DNA of 64,000 nucleotides, taken from positions 1 to 64,000 of the forward strand of contig CAVSRD010000019.1 in NCBI GenBank assembly GCA_963730315.1, given 5' to 3'. Made by a program: the position numbers and the translations under genes. Under the pieces are notes generated by a model. It was not told the DNA's origin and ran no database searches. It saw nothing but the letters and a program-made list of their open reading frames with translations. Positions 8,208 through 17,326 of this stretch are shown piece after piece. The DNA is from VRUE01 sp963730315. GTDB lineage: Bacteria; Actinomycetota; Thermoleophilia; Solirubrobacterales; 70-9. Within the stretch, counting starts at the first letter, position 1, and each line of letters starts with the position of its first letter.

Positions 8208-9098
8208 TTACACGGGCGAGCGGGCGCGGAGAAGCAGCGCCGCCCAGTCGCCGTCCCGCCGGCGCTCGGCCTCGGCGAGGCCGGCGGGTGCGAAGGCGGC
8301 CGCGGCCTCGTCCAGCTCCGCGGGCAGCAGCCCGGAGCAGACCAGCGTCCGCGGCGCGCGGTCGCGGTCAAACCGTGCAGCGACGGCCTTCAGCACGGGC
8401 GCGGTCAGGTTGGCGGCGACGGTCGGCGCCAGATCGGGCAGGGCCTGGCGCAGGTCGCGGCGCTCGAACTCGACCGCGACGCCGTTCGCCGCCGCGTTCT
8501 CCCTGGCTGCCTCCACCGCCGGAGCCTCGTGGTCGCAGCCGCGCACCGGAGCCCAGCCGAGCTTCGCGGCGGCGATCGCCAGCACGCCCGAGCCGCTGCC
8601 GAGGTCGGTCAGGGCACCGCCGGCCTCCCCCGCCGCCTCCAGATCGAGCAGCAGCTCGAGGCAGAGCCGGGTCGTCGGGTGGGCGCCGGTGCCGAAGGCC
8701 CGGCCGGGGTCTACGACGACGTCGAGGGCAGGAACATTGCCGACCGCCTCGCTCGCTCGCGAAGAATCAGGCTGTGACGCATCGCCCGCTCGGCGATCGG
8801 TTCGCTCCCAGGACGGTCGGACGCACAGGCGATCGCCGATCACGATGGGGCGATGGAAGTCCTGCCAGCGGTCGGCCCAGTCGTCGGGGACCTCGGTGGC
8901 GACCACCTCGACCAGGCTCTCGCCGGCAGCCGCCTCAACCTCGCCCAGCTCGGGCAGCTCGCCCTCGCCGCCGTAGATCGCGTACTCGACGTAGCCGTCC
9001 CCCCGCTCCTCCTCGACCCCGTTGGGCGCCAGGACCGTCAGCTCGGCGAGCACCAGCTCCGCCTGCTCGGGCGCGCAGCGGACGGCGAGGCGTATCAA
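8208..9098 (-). CDS. prmA: Ribosomal protein L11 methyltransferase
   Basis: SAM-dependent methyltransferase that trimethylates ribosomal protein L11. The 296-residue protein has the N-terminal substrate-recognition domain, then VVDPGRAFGTGAHPTTRLCL, the family signature, followed by SAM motif I DLGSGSGVLAIAAAKLG and the motif IV region VAANLTAPVL. Between WERTD and PALDVVVDPG there is an additional stretch of about 20 residues (roughly RRAGDASQPDSSRASEAVGN) that the family does not usually have. The start is TTG at 9098, overlapping the dnaJ stop (TTGA). A functional enzyme is expected, since the insertion falls in the linker. Confidence 0.92.
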   Translation of the reverse strand: MIRLAVRCAPEQAELVLAELTVLAPNGVEEERGDGYVEYAIYGGEGELPELGEVEAAAGESLVEVVATEVPDDWADRWQDFHRPIVIGDRLCVRPSWERTDRRAGDASQPDSSRASEAVGNVPALDVVVDPGRAFGTGAHPTTRLCLELLLDLEAAGEAGGALTDLGSGSGVLAIAAAKLGWAPVRGCDHEAPAVEAARENAAANGVAVEFERRDLRQALPDLAPTVAANLTAPVLKAVAARFDRDRAPRTLVCSGLLPAELDEAAAAFAPAGLAEAERRRDGDWAALLLRARSPV

Positions 9099-9763
9099 CC
9101 GAAGGCGCGGCGGACGCGCGAGAAGAAGCTCTCCTCGCCGCCGCGCCGCGAACGCAGGTTGCGCGGCTCGAGCGTCTCTCCCAGCCTCTCGGCCAGCTCG
9201 CGCTGCTCCTCGGAGAGCTCGCCGGGGACGATCACCTGGACGGCGATCACCAGGTCGCCGGGGGGGCCGCCGTTGGCACCGGGCATCCCCTGCCCGCGCA
9301 GCGCGAACTGCGAGCCGGGCTGGACGCCGGGCGGCAGCTCGATCTCGCGCTCGCCCTCCTGGCCGGGGATACTCAGCTTCGTTCCCAGCATCGCGTCGAC
9401 CGCCGAGATCTCGACCTGGTCGATCAGATCCTGGCCGCGCATCGGACCGCGCCGCACCTCGAAGCCAAAGCTGCCCCCGAAGAAGGCCTGGAAGATGTCC
9501 TCGATCGAGCCGAAGCCGCCGCCGGGCGGCGCTCCGCTGGCGCGCAGCCCCTCTTTGCCGAAGGCGTCGTAGGCGCGGCGTCGCTCGGGGTCCGAGAGCA
9601 CCTCGTAGGCTTCCGCCGCCGCTTTGAACTTCTCCTCCGCCTCGGGGTCGTGGTCGTTGACGTCTGGGTGCAGCTCGCGGGCGAGACGGCGAAACGCCGT
9701 CTTCAGCTCCGCCTTGTTGGCGTCGCGCTCGACACCCAACAGCTCGTAGAAGTCGCGCGGCAT
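9095..9763 (-). CDS. dnaJ: J-domain protein; DnaJ lacking zinc finger and first C-terminal domain
   Basis: Hsp70 co-chaperone. Starting at ATG 9763 it has 222 residues, against about 370 for DnaJ. Residues 3-68 form a complete J domain (FYELLGV, HPD in ELHPDVN, AYEVLSDPERRRAYD), then a Gly/Phe linker. From DLIDQVEISAVDAMLGTK the sequence corresponds to the second C-terminal domain and tail (EIELPPGVQPGSQ, SEEQRELAERL). None of the CxxCxGxG zinc repeats nor the first C-terminal domain is present, so about 150 residues are missing in frame. The gene follows hrcA by 7 nt. It could be a naturally short J protein, but the ends align with full-length DnaJ. Confidence 0.85.
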   Translation of the reverse strand: MPRDFYELLGVERDANKAELKTAFRRLARELHPDVNDHDPEAEEKFKAAAEAYEVLSDPERRRAYDAFGKEGLRASGAPPGGGFGSIEDIFQAFFGGSFGFEVRRGPMRGQDLIDQVEISAVDAMLGTKLSIPGQEGEREIELPPGVQPGSQFALRGQGMPGANGGPPGDLVIAVQVIVPGELSEEQRELAERLGETLEPRNLRSRRGGEESFFSRVRRAFG

Positions 9764-9770
9764 TCGCTCG

Positions 9771-10502
9771 TCAGCCGTAAACCGTCTCGCAGTAGCGCGA
9801 CAGCTCGCTGGCTGCACCGCGCACCGAGGCAATCGCGGTCGCGTAGTCCATCCGCAGCGGCCCAACCACGCCGACCGAGCCGAGGTTGCGGTGGCCGAGG
9901 CCGTAGTTGGCGCCGACCACGCTGACCGAACGCAGCTCCGGCTGCGGGTTCTCGCCGCCGATCCACAGGAAGACCGAGCGCTGATCGAGGGCGGAGCGCA
10001 TCATCCCGAGCACGTCGACACGGCGCTCCAGGGCACCCATCAGCTCGTCGACCCTCGGCAGCTCGGCCAGATGCTCCTCCGAGAGCAGCCGCGATACGCC
10101 GTGAACGAAGAGCGCGTCGCCGAGCGGCGGGGCGGTGACCAGCGCCATCAGGTCGGTGACCCGGGCGAGCGCCGCCGTCGTCTCCCGCATCGCGTAGTCG
10201 ATCTCGCGGCGCAGCCGCGACAGCTCCAGCTCGACCTCGGCGTCGGCAGCCTGGGCCTCCGATGCGATCAGCCGATCGACGTAGTAGCGGTAGCCGGTCT
10301 CGGTCGGCACCCGGCCGGCCGAGGTGTGGGGATGGGTCAGGTACCCGGCGGCCTCCAGCGCGGCCAGCTCCGCCCGCACCGTAGAGGACCCCCACTCCAC
10401 CTGTCGCTTCTCGGCGATCGGCTTCGACGCCACGGGCCTGCCCGACGCGAGGTACGCGTCGACGACCAGCCTCAGGATCAGCTCCTGTCGCTCCGAGAGC
10501 AT
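9771..10502 (-). CDS. hrcA: Heat-inducible transcription repressor HrcA, internally shortened
   Basis: HrcA represses groESL/dnaK operons through the CIRCE operator. The N-terminal winged helix is intact (RQELILRLVVDAYL, VEWGSSTVRAELAALE, HTSAGRVPTETGYRYYVD). The C-terminal part, from FVHGVSRLLSEEHLAEL through VVGANYGLGHRNLGSVGVVGP, is also recognisable. At 243 residues it is about 100 short of the family: after VTDLMALVTAPPL the sequence jumps straight to GDALFVHG, skipping the central dimer-interface domain. The frame is kept. No CIRCE inverted repeat is seen upstream of this operon. Whether the repressor still folds is doubtful. Confidence 0.88.
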   Translation of the reverse strand: MLSERQELILRLVVDAYLASGRPVASKPIAEKRQVEWGSSTVRAELAALEAAGYLTHPHTSAGRVPTETGYRYYVDRLIASEAQAADAEVELELSRLRREIDYAMRETTAALARVTDLMALVTAPPLGDALFVHGVSRLLSEEHLAELPRVDELMGALERRVDVLGMMRSALDQRSVFLWIGGENPQPELRSVSVVGANYGLGHRNLGSVGVVGPLRMDYATAIASVRGAASELSRYCETVYG

Positions 10503-10508
10503 GCTCAG

Positions 10509-10514
10509 AGTGTA
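10509..10514 (-). promoter_or_regulatory. Candidate -10 element of hrcA (leaderless)
   Basis: TACACT followed by 6 nt (CTGAGC) and the hrcA ATG. Same hexamer and same spacing as at proB. The transcript would start at the ATG. Confidence 0.5.
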
Positions 10515-10549
10515 GAAGCGGGCGCGGGTGTGCCCCGTCGCCGCCCCAG

Positions 10550-10942
10550 TCAGAGCTGGACTTCCGCCTCGGCGTTGCGGATCGTCTGGTTGTCGCCCTG
10601 TGCGGCGACGACGTCGATCGTCGCCCGGCCGTCCTCGACCGACTCGACGGTGCCGCTGACGGCGATCTCGGTCTCGGGCGCGCCCATGCCGCGAAACTGG
10701 ACTGAGAGGCGCTTCAGCGAGCGCGGGTCGCCGCCCGCCGCCTCGGTGGCGGCGCGCGCGACCAAGCCCATCATGTAGAGGCCGTGGAGGATCGTGTTGG
10801 GCAGGCCGACCCCCTTGGCGAACTCGGGATCGATGTGGATCGGGTTGAAGTCCCCGGAGGCGCCCGCGTAGCGGTGCGGCAGGTACTTGTCCGGCGTCAC
10901 CTTCAGCTCGGCGATCTGGTCGCCCGCCTCAAGCTCGCCCAT
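10550..10942 (-). CDS. MaoC-like (R)-hydratase / HadB-like dehydratase subunit
   Basis: 130-residue hot-dog fold protein. YAGASGDFNPIHIDPEFAKG followed by PNTILHGLYMMGL is the hydratase 2 motif with the catalytic Asp and His. It starts 1 nt after the stop of the upstream paralogous gene. In mycobacteria the equivalent pair HadA-HadB forms the (3R)-hydroxyacyl-ACP dehydratase of FAS-II. By family and arrangement this is probably the catalytic subunit of such a heterodimer, but the acyl chain and carrier (ACP or CoA) cannot be read from the sequence. Location beside lepA and hrcA gives no pathway clue. Confidence 0.82.
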   Translation of the reverse strand: MGELEAGDQIAELKVTPDKYLPHRYAGASGDFNPIHIDPEFAKGVGLPNTILHGLYMMGLVARAATEAAGGDPRSLKRLSVQFRGMGAPETEIAVSGTVESVEDGRATIDVVAAQGDNQTIRNAEAEVQL

Positions 10943-10943
10943 C

Positions 10944-11384
10944 TCACACCCCCCTTACGATGTTGGTCCAGGTCCCGCGCACGACCTCGTCGCCGTCCTG
11001 GTTGGTCGAGACGGTCTCGAAGACGTAGAAGCCCTTGCCGTCCTTCTCGTAGATCTCCAGGCATTTCGCCCTGGTCGTGATCTCGTCGCCCGAGCAGGCC
11101 GGCTCGCCCCACTCGAACTCCTGGCCCCCGTGCACCATCGCGGCGAAGTTCATCGCGACGTCCGGGTCGAACATCGCCGGCCCCAGCGCCGGGGCGGAGT
11201 AGACGACGCAGAACATCGGCGGCGCGACCACGTCGCGGTAGCCGGCCGCCTCGGCGGCCTCCCGGTCGAAGTGCACCGGGTTCTCCAGCCCGACCGCCCG
11301 CGCGTACTCCCCCACCTTCTCCTTGCCCACCTCGTACGTCGTTGCGGGCCATTCCTTCCCTACCGCCTCGGTCTTGATCGCCAT
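10944..11384 (-). CDS. MaoC-like dehydratase partner subunit, HadA-like
   Basis: 146 residues related to the N-terminal MaoC-type dehydratase domain (FAS1_DH_region family). It shows AVGLENPVHFDREAAEAAGY, VVAPPMFCVVYSAPALG, GGQEFEWGEPACSGDEI and a final strand EVVRGTWTNIVR. It lacks the full Asp-x4-His hydratase motif of its neighbour, as expected for the non-catalytic, acyl-chain-binding subunit. The two genes are 1 nt apart and should be made in equal amounts. Its start is 16 nt from the lepA stop codon, with its own promoter-like TAGGGT in between. Confidence 0.8.
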   Translation of the reverse strand: MAIKTEAVGKEWPATTYEVGKEKVGEYARAVGLENPVHFDREAAEAAGYRDVVAPPMFCVVYSAPALGPAMFDPDVAMNFAAMVHGGQEFEWGEPACSGDEITTRAKCLEIYEKDGKGFYVFETVSTNQDGDEVVRGTWTNIVRGV

Positions 11385-11392
11385 GGGCAGGG

Positions 11393-11398
11393 ACCCTA
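11393..11398 (-). promoter_or_regulatory. Candidate -10 element of the hadAB-like pair
   Basis: TAGGGT, 8 nt upstream of the ATG at 11384 and immediately after the lepA stop codon. This would allow separate, near-leaderless expression of the dehydratase pair. Confidence 0.45.
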
Positions 11399-11399
11399 C

Positions 11400-13193
<1,794 letters not shown>

Positions 13194-13203
13194 CGGCCTG
13201 CGG

Positions 13204-13209
13204 AGTATG
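13204..13209 (-). promoter_or_regulatory. Candidate -10 element of lepA
   Basis: CATACT, 10 nt before the lepA ATG. Weaker match to the TAnnnT pattern than the other sites in the window. Confidence 0.3.
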
Positions 13210-13218
13210 GCGCTCGGC

Positions 13219-13248
13219 GCGCGGGTGCCGTCGGGGAGAGCCCCCTTG
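13219..13248. repeat. Partial copy of the palindromic element found at 14988-15056
   Basis: The segment CGCGGGTGCCGTCGGGGAG and following bases closely matches the left half of the element at 14988-15056 (one substitution, then a short gap and CCCTTG). It lies in the intergenic gap before lepA and lacks the right arm. Confidence 0.55.
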
Positions 13249-13288
13249 TGGCGACTTGTTCTCGCATGGCGAGACTAAGGCGACACGC

Positions 13289-15313
13289 TCAGGGGCAGGC
13301 CGATGGATCCAGACGAGCGATGAGCCTGTAGACCTTGGTCGGCGGCTTGGACAAGACGGGTTCCGCCCATGGGCCGGCGGTCCAGACGGCAGCAGGAGGA
13401 TATGGGGGCTCGCCGGGTTCGATGCGGTCGCGGCTGGCAATCACGTAGTCGTAGTGGCCGGCGTTCAAGAGGCGGCGCCAGGCGCGGCAGGTCGTCGGAG
13501 GCACGAAGCCCCCGTGGGGCTTCTCGACCCCCACGTACTGGACGCGGTTGGAGAGGTCGGTGCCGTACAGCGGATACTGGCGGGTGCTCGTAGTCGCGAT
13601 GCGGGAGTCGGCGATCGAGCGGGCCCACCTGAAGGCGGCGTTGAGGCCAGGGGCGGCGAAGGTCGGGTCCGAGTAGCGGTCGCGCAGGTAGTGGCGCTGG
13701 ATCGGATAGCCGAGTGCGATGGCGACAGCGACGCCGAGGGCAAGCGCCGGCCGGGCCCATCGAAGAGCGCGGTCGAGATTTGAGTCGCTATGCGGTTCAA
13801 ACGTCGACCGCACTCGACTGAATCGGGCGAAGCGGCCTCGAAGCGCGGGCGCAGCCGGCACCAGCGCCAGGCCGAGGATCAGGGCCGGAGCCAGGTAGCG
13901 GAGGCCCGATTCGAAGCCACGCGGCATCCCGGCCGGGCCCGAGGCTGAGGTCGGGGCGATCAGCCAGGCGACCCCCGTCGCAAGCCCGGCGAGGGCGGCA
14001 ACCCGAAGCACCGGGCTCGCGTCACGCGTGAGGCAGAGCGCGAGACCGGCCAGCGCCAGGGCCGCGAGCAGCGGCCAGAGGATCGTCAGTCCGTGATGCA
14101 AGCCGGGCAGGAACCATTCGGACCAGACCGAGCCGTCGGCCAGGTAGCCGAAGACGCTGTGCCCTTGGCGCCCACCCAGCGCCTGTTCGGGCGCTGGCAG
14201 CGAGATCGGCCCGAGCCGGTCGAACCAGGGCAGTGGGTTCCCCGTGTGGGCCAGGTTGCGCAGGTACCAGTAACCGCCGGCGCTCAGGGCGGCGAGGCCG
14301 GAAGCCCAAAGCGCTCGCCATCTCATTCCGCGCGGAGCGATGCCGGCAAGTCCGACGATCAGAACGAAAGCAGGTAAGAGGAAGTTGAGCTTGGTCCCGG
14401 CTGCCAGTCCGGCGGCGAGGCCGACGACGATCAGAGCGCCGGTTGCCACCCCGTTCCCCCCCGCATCCTCCCGGGCTCCTCCAGCGCTGCCTTCGACGCT
14501 TCCACCGCGAGCGTTGACCAGCACAGCGACGGCGGCAAGCAGGAAGAAGATCCCGACGATGTCGTTGCGCGCTTCCCCGGCTTGATCCGAGAGCGCCGGC
14601 ACGCTCAGCGCCGCAGCTCCCAGAGCGAGGGACCATGGAGCCACCTTGTACGGCCTGCCGATGCACCAGAGCGCCAGCAAGCACCCGACGAACCAGCCGA
14701 GATTCAACAGCGGCGACAGCAGGTCCCGCCCGAAGGCCAGCATCCCGGCGGCGTGGAACAGTTCCGCGTTCGCCGGGTAGAACCAGGCCAGGAACTGCGG
14801 GGCGATGAAGTGCAGGTTCCACGTGTCGCCGCTCTGGAAGAAGCCGGCCGCAAACGGCCCGTGGTACCAGGTCGAGTCGAACCCGGTCATCCCGGTCAGC
14901 AGCTTCGCCCGCACGTCGACGGCGAAGTGAACGACCGCGGCCACTGCGACGAGCAAAGCGATCAAGGTGATGGGATCGGGCGCCCTGCCCGCGGGTCCCG
15001 TCGGGGAGAGGGCGCCCTTGCCGTCTGAAGGGCGCCCTCTCCCCGCCACCCGCGGGACGAGCGCTCGACAACCGACCCCGGCCAACGCGACGACAACGAC
15101 ATATGGCAGCGGGTCGAGCCAGCCGAAGCTGCCGAGGATCTCAGCGGTCCAGATCAGCAGCGCGAGTCCGATCACCCCCGTGGCGATCCACGCCGGGGGA
15201 CCCGAGAAGCGCGGCAGCAGCATCCGGCGCAAGGTCGATCCGCCGAGCAGAGCGAAACCGGCGAGCAGGAGGATGTCGGCTACGCCCAGCAGGTAGCGCG
15301 GCAGGTCCAGCAT
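13289..15313 (-). CDS. Large polytopic membrane protein, probable GT-C-type glycosyltransferase
   Basis: 674 residues with roughly a dozen hydrophobic segments and a soluble C-terminal part of about 120 residues. After the first membrane helices, a loop contains TGMTGFDSTWYHGPFAAGFF and FIAPQFLAWFYPANAELFHA. An early Asp-containing extracytoplasmic loop of this kind is typical of GT-C enzymes that use polyprenyl-phosphate sugars. The exact donor and acceptor are unknown. It begins 4 nt after murJ, suggesting a role in surface glycan or envelope assembly. Two palindromic DNA elements (13777-13824 and 14988-15056) lie within the frame and encode hydrophilic loops. A transporter-like function cannot be excluded. 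Confidence 0.7.
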   Translation of the reverse strand: MLDLPRYLLGVADILLLAGFALLGGSTLRRMLLPRFSGPPAWIATGVIGLALLIWTAEILGSFGWLDPLPYVVVVALAGVGCRALVPRVAGRGRPSDGKGALSPTGPAGRAPDPITLIALLVAVAAVVHFAVDVRAKLLTGMTGFDSTWYHGPFAAGFFQSGDTWNLHFIAPQFLAWFYPANAELFHAAGMLAFGRDLLSPLLNLGWFVGCLLALWCIGRPYKVAPWSLALGAAALSVPALSDQAGEARNDIVGIFFLLAAVAVLVNARGGSVEGSAGGAREDAGGNGVATGALIVVGLAAGLAAGTKLNFLLPAFVLIVGLAGIAPRGMRWRALWASGLAALSAGGYWYLRNLAHTGNPLPWFDRLGPISLPAPEQALGGRQGHSVFGYLADGSVWSEWFLPGLHHGLTILWPLLAALALAGLALCLTRDASPVLRVAALAGLATGVAWLIAPTSASGPAGMPRGFESGLRYLAPALILGLALVPAAPALRGRFARFSRVRSTFEPHSDSNLDRALRWARPALALGVAVAIALGYPIQRHYLRDRYSDPTFAAPGLNAAFRWARSIADSRIATTSTRQYPLYGTDLSNRVQYVGVEKPHGGFVPPTTCRAWRRLLNAGHYDYVIASRDRIEPGEPPYPPAAVWTAGPWAEPVLSKPPTKVYRLIARLDPSACP
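13777..13824. repeat. Imperfect palindrome inside the membrane glycosyltransferase gene
   Basis: Arms GATTTGAGTCG..ATGCGGT and ACCGCA..CGACTGAATC pair with a few mismatches around a 10-nt loop. Unlike the surrounding coding DNA it is relatively AT-rich. The reading frame passes through it, encoding about SRVRSTFEPHSDSNLDR. Confidence 0.6.
14988..15056. repeat. 69-bp palindromic element inside a coding region
   Basis: A perfect 17-bp inverted repeat (15003-15019 against 15028-15044) with an 8-nt loop, flanked by a second 9-bp inverted repeat (14988-14996 against 15048-15056). The host reading frame stays open and translates it as a Gly/Arg/Pro-rich loop (about PRVAGRGRPSDGKGALSPTG) between membrane helices. 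A half copy is at 13219-13248. Confidence 0.85.
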
Positions 15314-15317
15314 CGCT

Positions 15318-16994
15318 CTAACGGCGGCGCAGGAGGCGCACCACCTGCTCCAGCTCGCCGACGCGGAGCAGCCTGGCGACGCCGACGTAGACGATGCCCC
15401 CGATGAGGAGAGCGCCGCCCAGGGAGACGATCTCCCCGGCCAGGCCACGGCCGAGGGCGCCGTCGAGGACGTCCCAGATGGCGAAGGCGACGGCGGCGAG
15501 CGCCGCCGCCGCCAGGGCGATGCGCAGGCCGGTGTCGAGCAGGCGGCGCAGCTCGAGGCCGCCCAGCAGGCGACGCAGGATCGCGCACTGTGCGACCACG
15601 CTGACCGTGGTCGCGATCGCCGTCGAGGCGACGATGCCGCCGACCCCGAGCCGGTAGAGGCCGAGGGCGGCGAGCGCCGTCACCGCCAGGTTGGCGCCGG
15701 CGATCGCGGTCGGCACCCAGGGCCGCTGCAGGCTGAAGAAGGTGCGAGTGAGGAGCAGGAAGAGGCCGTTGGTGGGCAGCGAGAAGGCGAACCAGAAGAG
15801 CGCCGTGGCCACCAGGGTCGTCTGCTCGGGCGTGAACTCGCCACGCTGGTAGACGAGCCGGATCATCGGTTCGGAGAGGACGAGGACGGCAGCCGCAGCC
15901 GGCACGAGCACGAAGAGGATCTGCCGCATCCCGTTGGCCATCGTTGCGCGCAGGTTCTCGTGCTCGCCGCGCGCCGCGAAGCGGGCCAGGGTCGGGAAGA
16001 GGACGGTGGCGATCGCCACCGAGAAGATCCCCTGCGGAAGCTGGTAGATCCGGAACGCCTTGTCGATCGCCGCCGGCGCCTGGTCGCTGACCAGGCTGCC
16101 GAACAGGCTGTTGATCAACAGGTTGAAGTTGATCAGGCCGAGACTGATCGTCACCGGCAGCATCAGGAGCAGGACGCGGCGCACGTCGCGGTTGCGCCAC
16201 TCGAAGCTCCAGCTGAACTTGAAGGGCGTGTTGCGCAGGTCGAAGCTGGGGATCATGAGCTGGACCAGGGTGCCGGCGAGGATGCCGATGGCGTACGCGT
16301 AGATGCGGTCCCTGCCGTGGAACGCCGGCACGAGCAGGACGACGACGGTGATGATCGTCAGGTTCCAGAACAGCGGCGAGATCGCGAAGGCGCCGAAGCG
16401 GTCGTAGCTGTTGAGGATGCCGACCACCACCCCGCTCACCCCGAGCAGGATCAGGATCGGGAAGAGGACCTGGGAGAGGGTGACGGTGAGGTCGAGGAGC
16501 TCTCCTTCAAAGCCGGGCGCGAAGAGCGGCATCACGACCGGGGCGAGCAGGACGAAGAGGGCGGTGATCGCGCCGAGGACGAGGGTGGCGAGCAGCAGCA
16601 GGGTCGAGGCGAGACGGAACGCCTCCCTGTAGTTCTTCTTCTCCAGCTGCTCGGTGAAGATCGGCACGAAAGCCGGCTGCAAGGCCGCATCTGCGAACAG
16701 GCTGCGGACGAGGTTGGGGACCTGGAAGGCGATCGTGAAGGCCGACATCGGGCCGGTCACGCCGTAGTAGCTGGCGGCGACGATCTCGCGGACCAGGCCG
16801 GCGATCCGCGAGGCGGCGGTGGCGACCGAGAAGAAGGCGGTCGAGCGGGCGATGCGGCCGGCCTGCCGTCCGGGGGCCGGATCGCCGGTCGTCTCCTCGC
16901 CCGGCTCGAACGCCTCGGCGGCCCGCACGGCGGCGTCGGAGGCGAGCGCGGCCCGCTCGCGGTGGGGTCTGTCAGGCGTCGGGGGCGTCTCCAA
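15318..16994 (-). CDS. murJ: Lipid II flippase MurJ (MviN)
   Basis: Moves lipid-linked peptidoglycan precursor across the membrane. The 558 residues include a cytoplasmic N-terminal extension of about 45 residues rich in charged residues, then some 14 hydrophobic helices of the MOP fold. Recognisable motifs are AASRIAGLVREIVAASYYG in the first helix, VPNLVRSLFADAALQPAFVP with the conserved arginine region, and FFSLQRPWVPT. The start is TTG at 16994, preceded by GAGG at proper distance. It is divergent from rpsT, with 68 bp between them, and followed closely by the glycosyltransferase-like gene. Confidence 0.94.
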   Translation of the reverse strand: METPPTPDRPHRERAALASDAAVRAAEAFEPGEETTGDPAPGRQAGRIARSTAFFSVATAASRIAGLVREIVAASYYGVTGPMSAFTIAFQVPNLVRSLFADAALQPAFVPIFTEQLEKKNYREAFRLASTLLLLATLVLGAITALFVLLAPVVMPLFAPGFEGELLDLTVTLSQVLFPILILLGVSGVVVGILNSYDRFGAFAISPLFWNLTIITVVVLLVPAFHGRDRIYAYAIGILAGTLVQLMIPSFDLRNTPFKFSWSFEWRNRDVRRVLLLMLPVTISLGLINFNLLINSLFGSLVSDQAPAAIDKAFRIYQLPQGIFSVAIATVLFPTLARFAARGEHENLRATMANGMRQILFVLVPAAAAVLVLSEPMIRLVYQRGEFTPEQTTLVATALFWFAFSLPTNGLFLLLTRTFFSLQRPWVPTAIAGANLAVTALAALGLYRLGVGGIVASTAIATTVSVVAQCAILRRLLGGLELRRLLDTGLRIALAAAALAAVAFAIWDVLDGALGRGLAGEIVSLGGALLIGGIVYVGVARLLRVGELEQVVRLLRRR

Positions 16995-17010
16995 GCTGGG
17001 CCTCAGTCGC

Positions 17011-17016
17011 TATAGT
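17011..17016 (+). promoter_or_regulatory. Candidate -10 element of rpsT
   Basis: TATAGT in the 68-bp gap between murJ and rpsT, 46 nt upstream of the rpsT ATG. Unlike most starts in the window this one leaves a leader with a ribosome binding site (AGGGA about 10 nt before ATG). No clear -35 is seen. Confidence 0.35.
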
Positions 17017-17062
17017 CGGCGGCCGCCCGGAGCCGGCTCGGCCCGCCTCAGGGACGCCACTC

Positions 17063-17326
17063 ATGGCCAACATAGCCTCACAGAAGAAGCGGATCCTACG
17101 CAGCGAGCGGGAGCGAACCGAGAACCGGCTGCTGAGCAGCACGGTGAAGACCTACTTCCGACGCCTCGAGAGCGCCATCGAGGGCGGCGACGCGGCGGCG
17201 ATCGAGGCCGAGCACAGGGCGCTCGTCTCGCGGATCGACAAGGCGGTCCAGAAGGGCGCCCTGCACAAGAACACCGGCGCGCGCAAGAAGTCGAAGGCGG
17301 CGAAGCTAGCCGGCAGCGGCTCGTAG
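17063..17326 (+). CDS. rpsT: 30S ribosomal protein S20
   Basis: 87-residue basic protein that binds 16S rRNA early in 30S assembly. MANIASQKKRILRSERER at the N-terminus and KGALHKNTGARKKSKAAKL at the C-terminus are the family hallmarks. AGGGA upstream gives a good ribosome binding site. It is one of the few plus-strand genes in this part of the window. Its 3' end overlaps the 3' end of holA on the other strand by 21 nt, a tail-to-tail arrangement without room for a conventional terminator. Confidence 0.97.
   Translation: MANIASQKKRILRSERERTENRLLSSTVKTYFRRLESAIEGGDAAAIEAEHRALVSRIDKAVQKGALHKNTGARKKSKAAKLAGSGS

Noticed and set aside
10503..10549. CIRCE operator upstream of hrcA
   Set aside because: No TTAGCACTC-N9-GAGTGCTAA or near match; only a short palindrome GAGCATGCTC spans the start codon.
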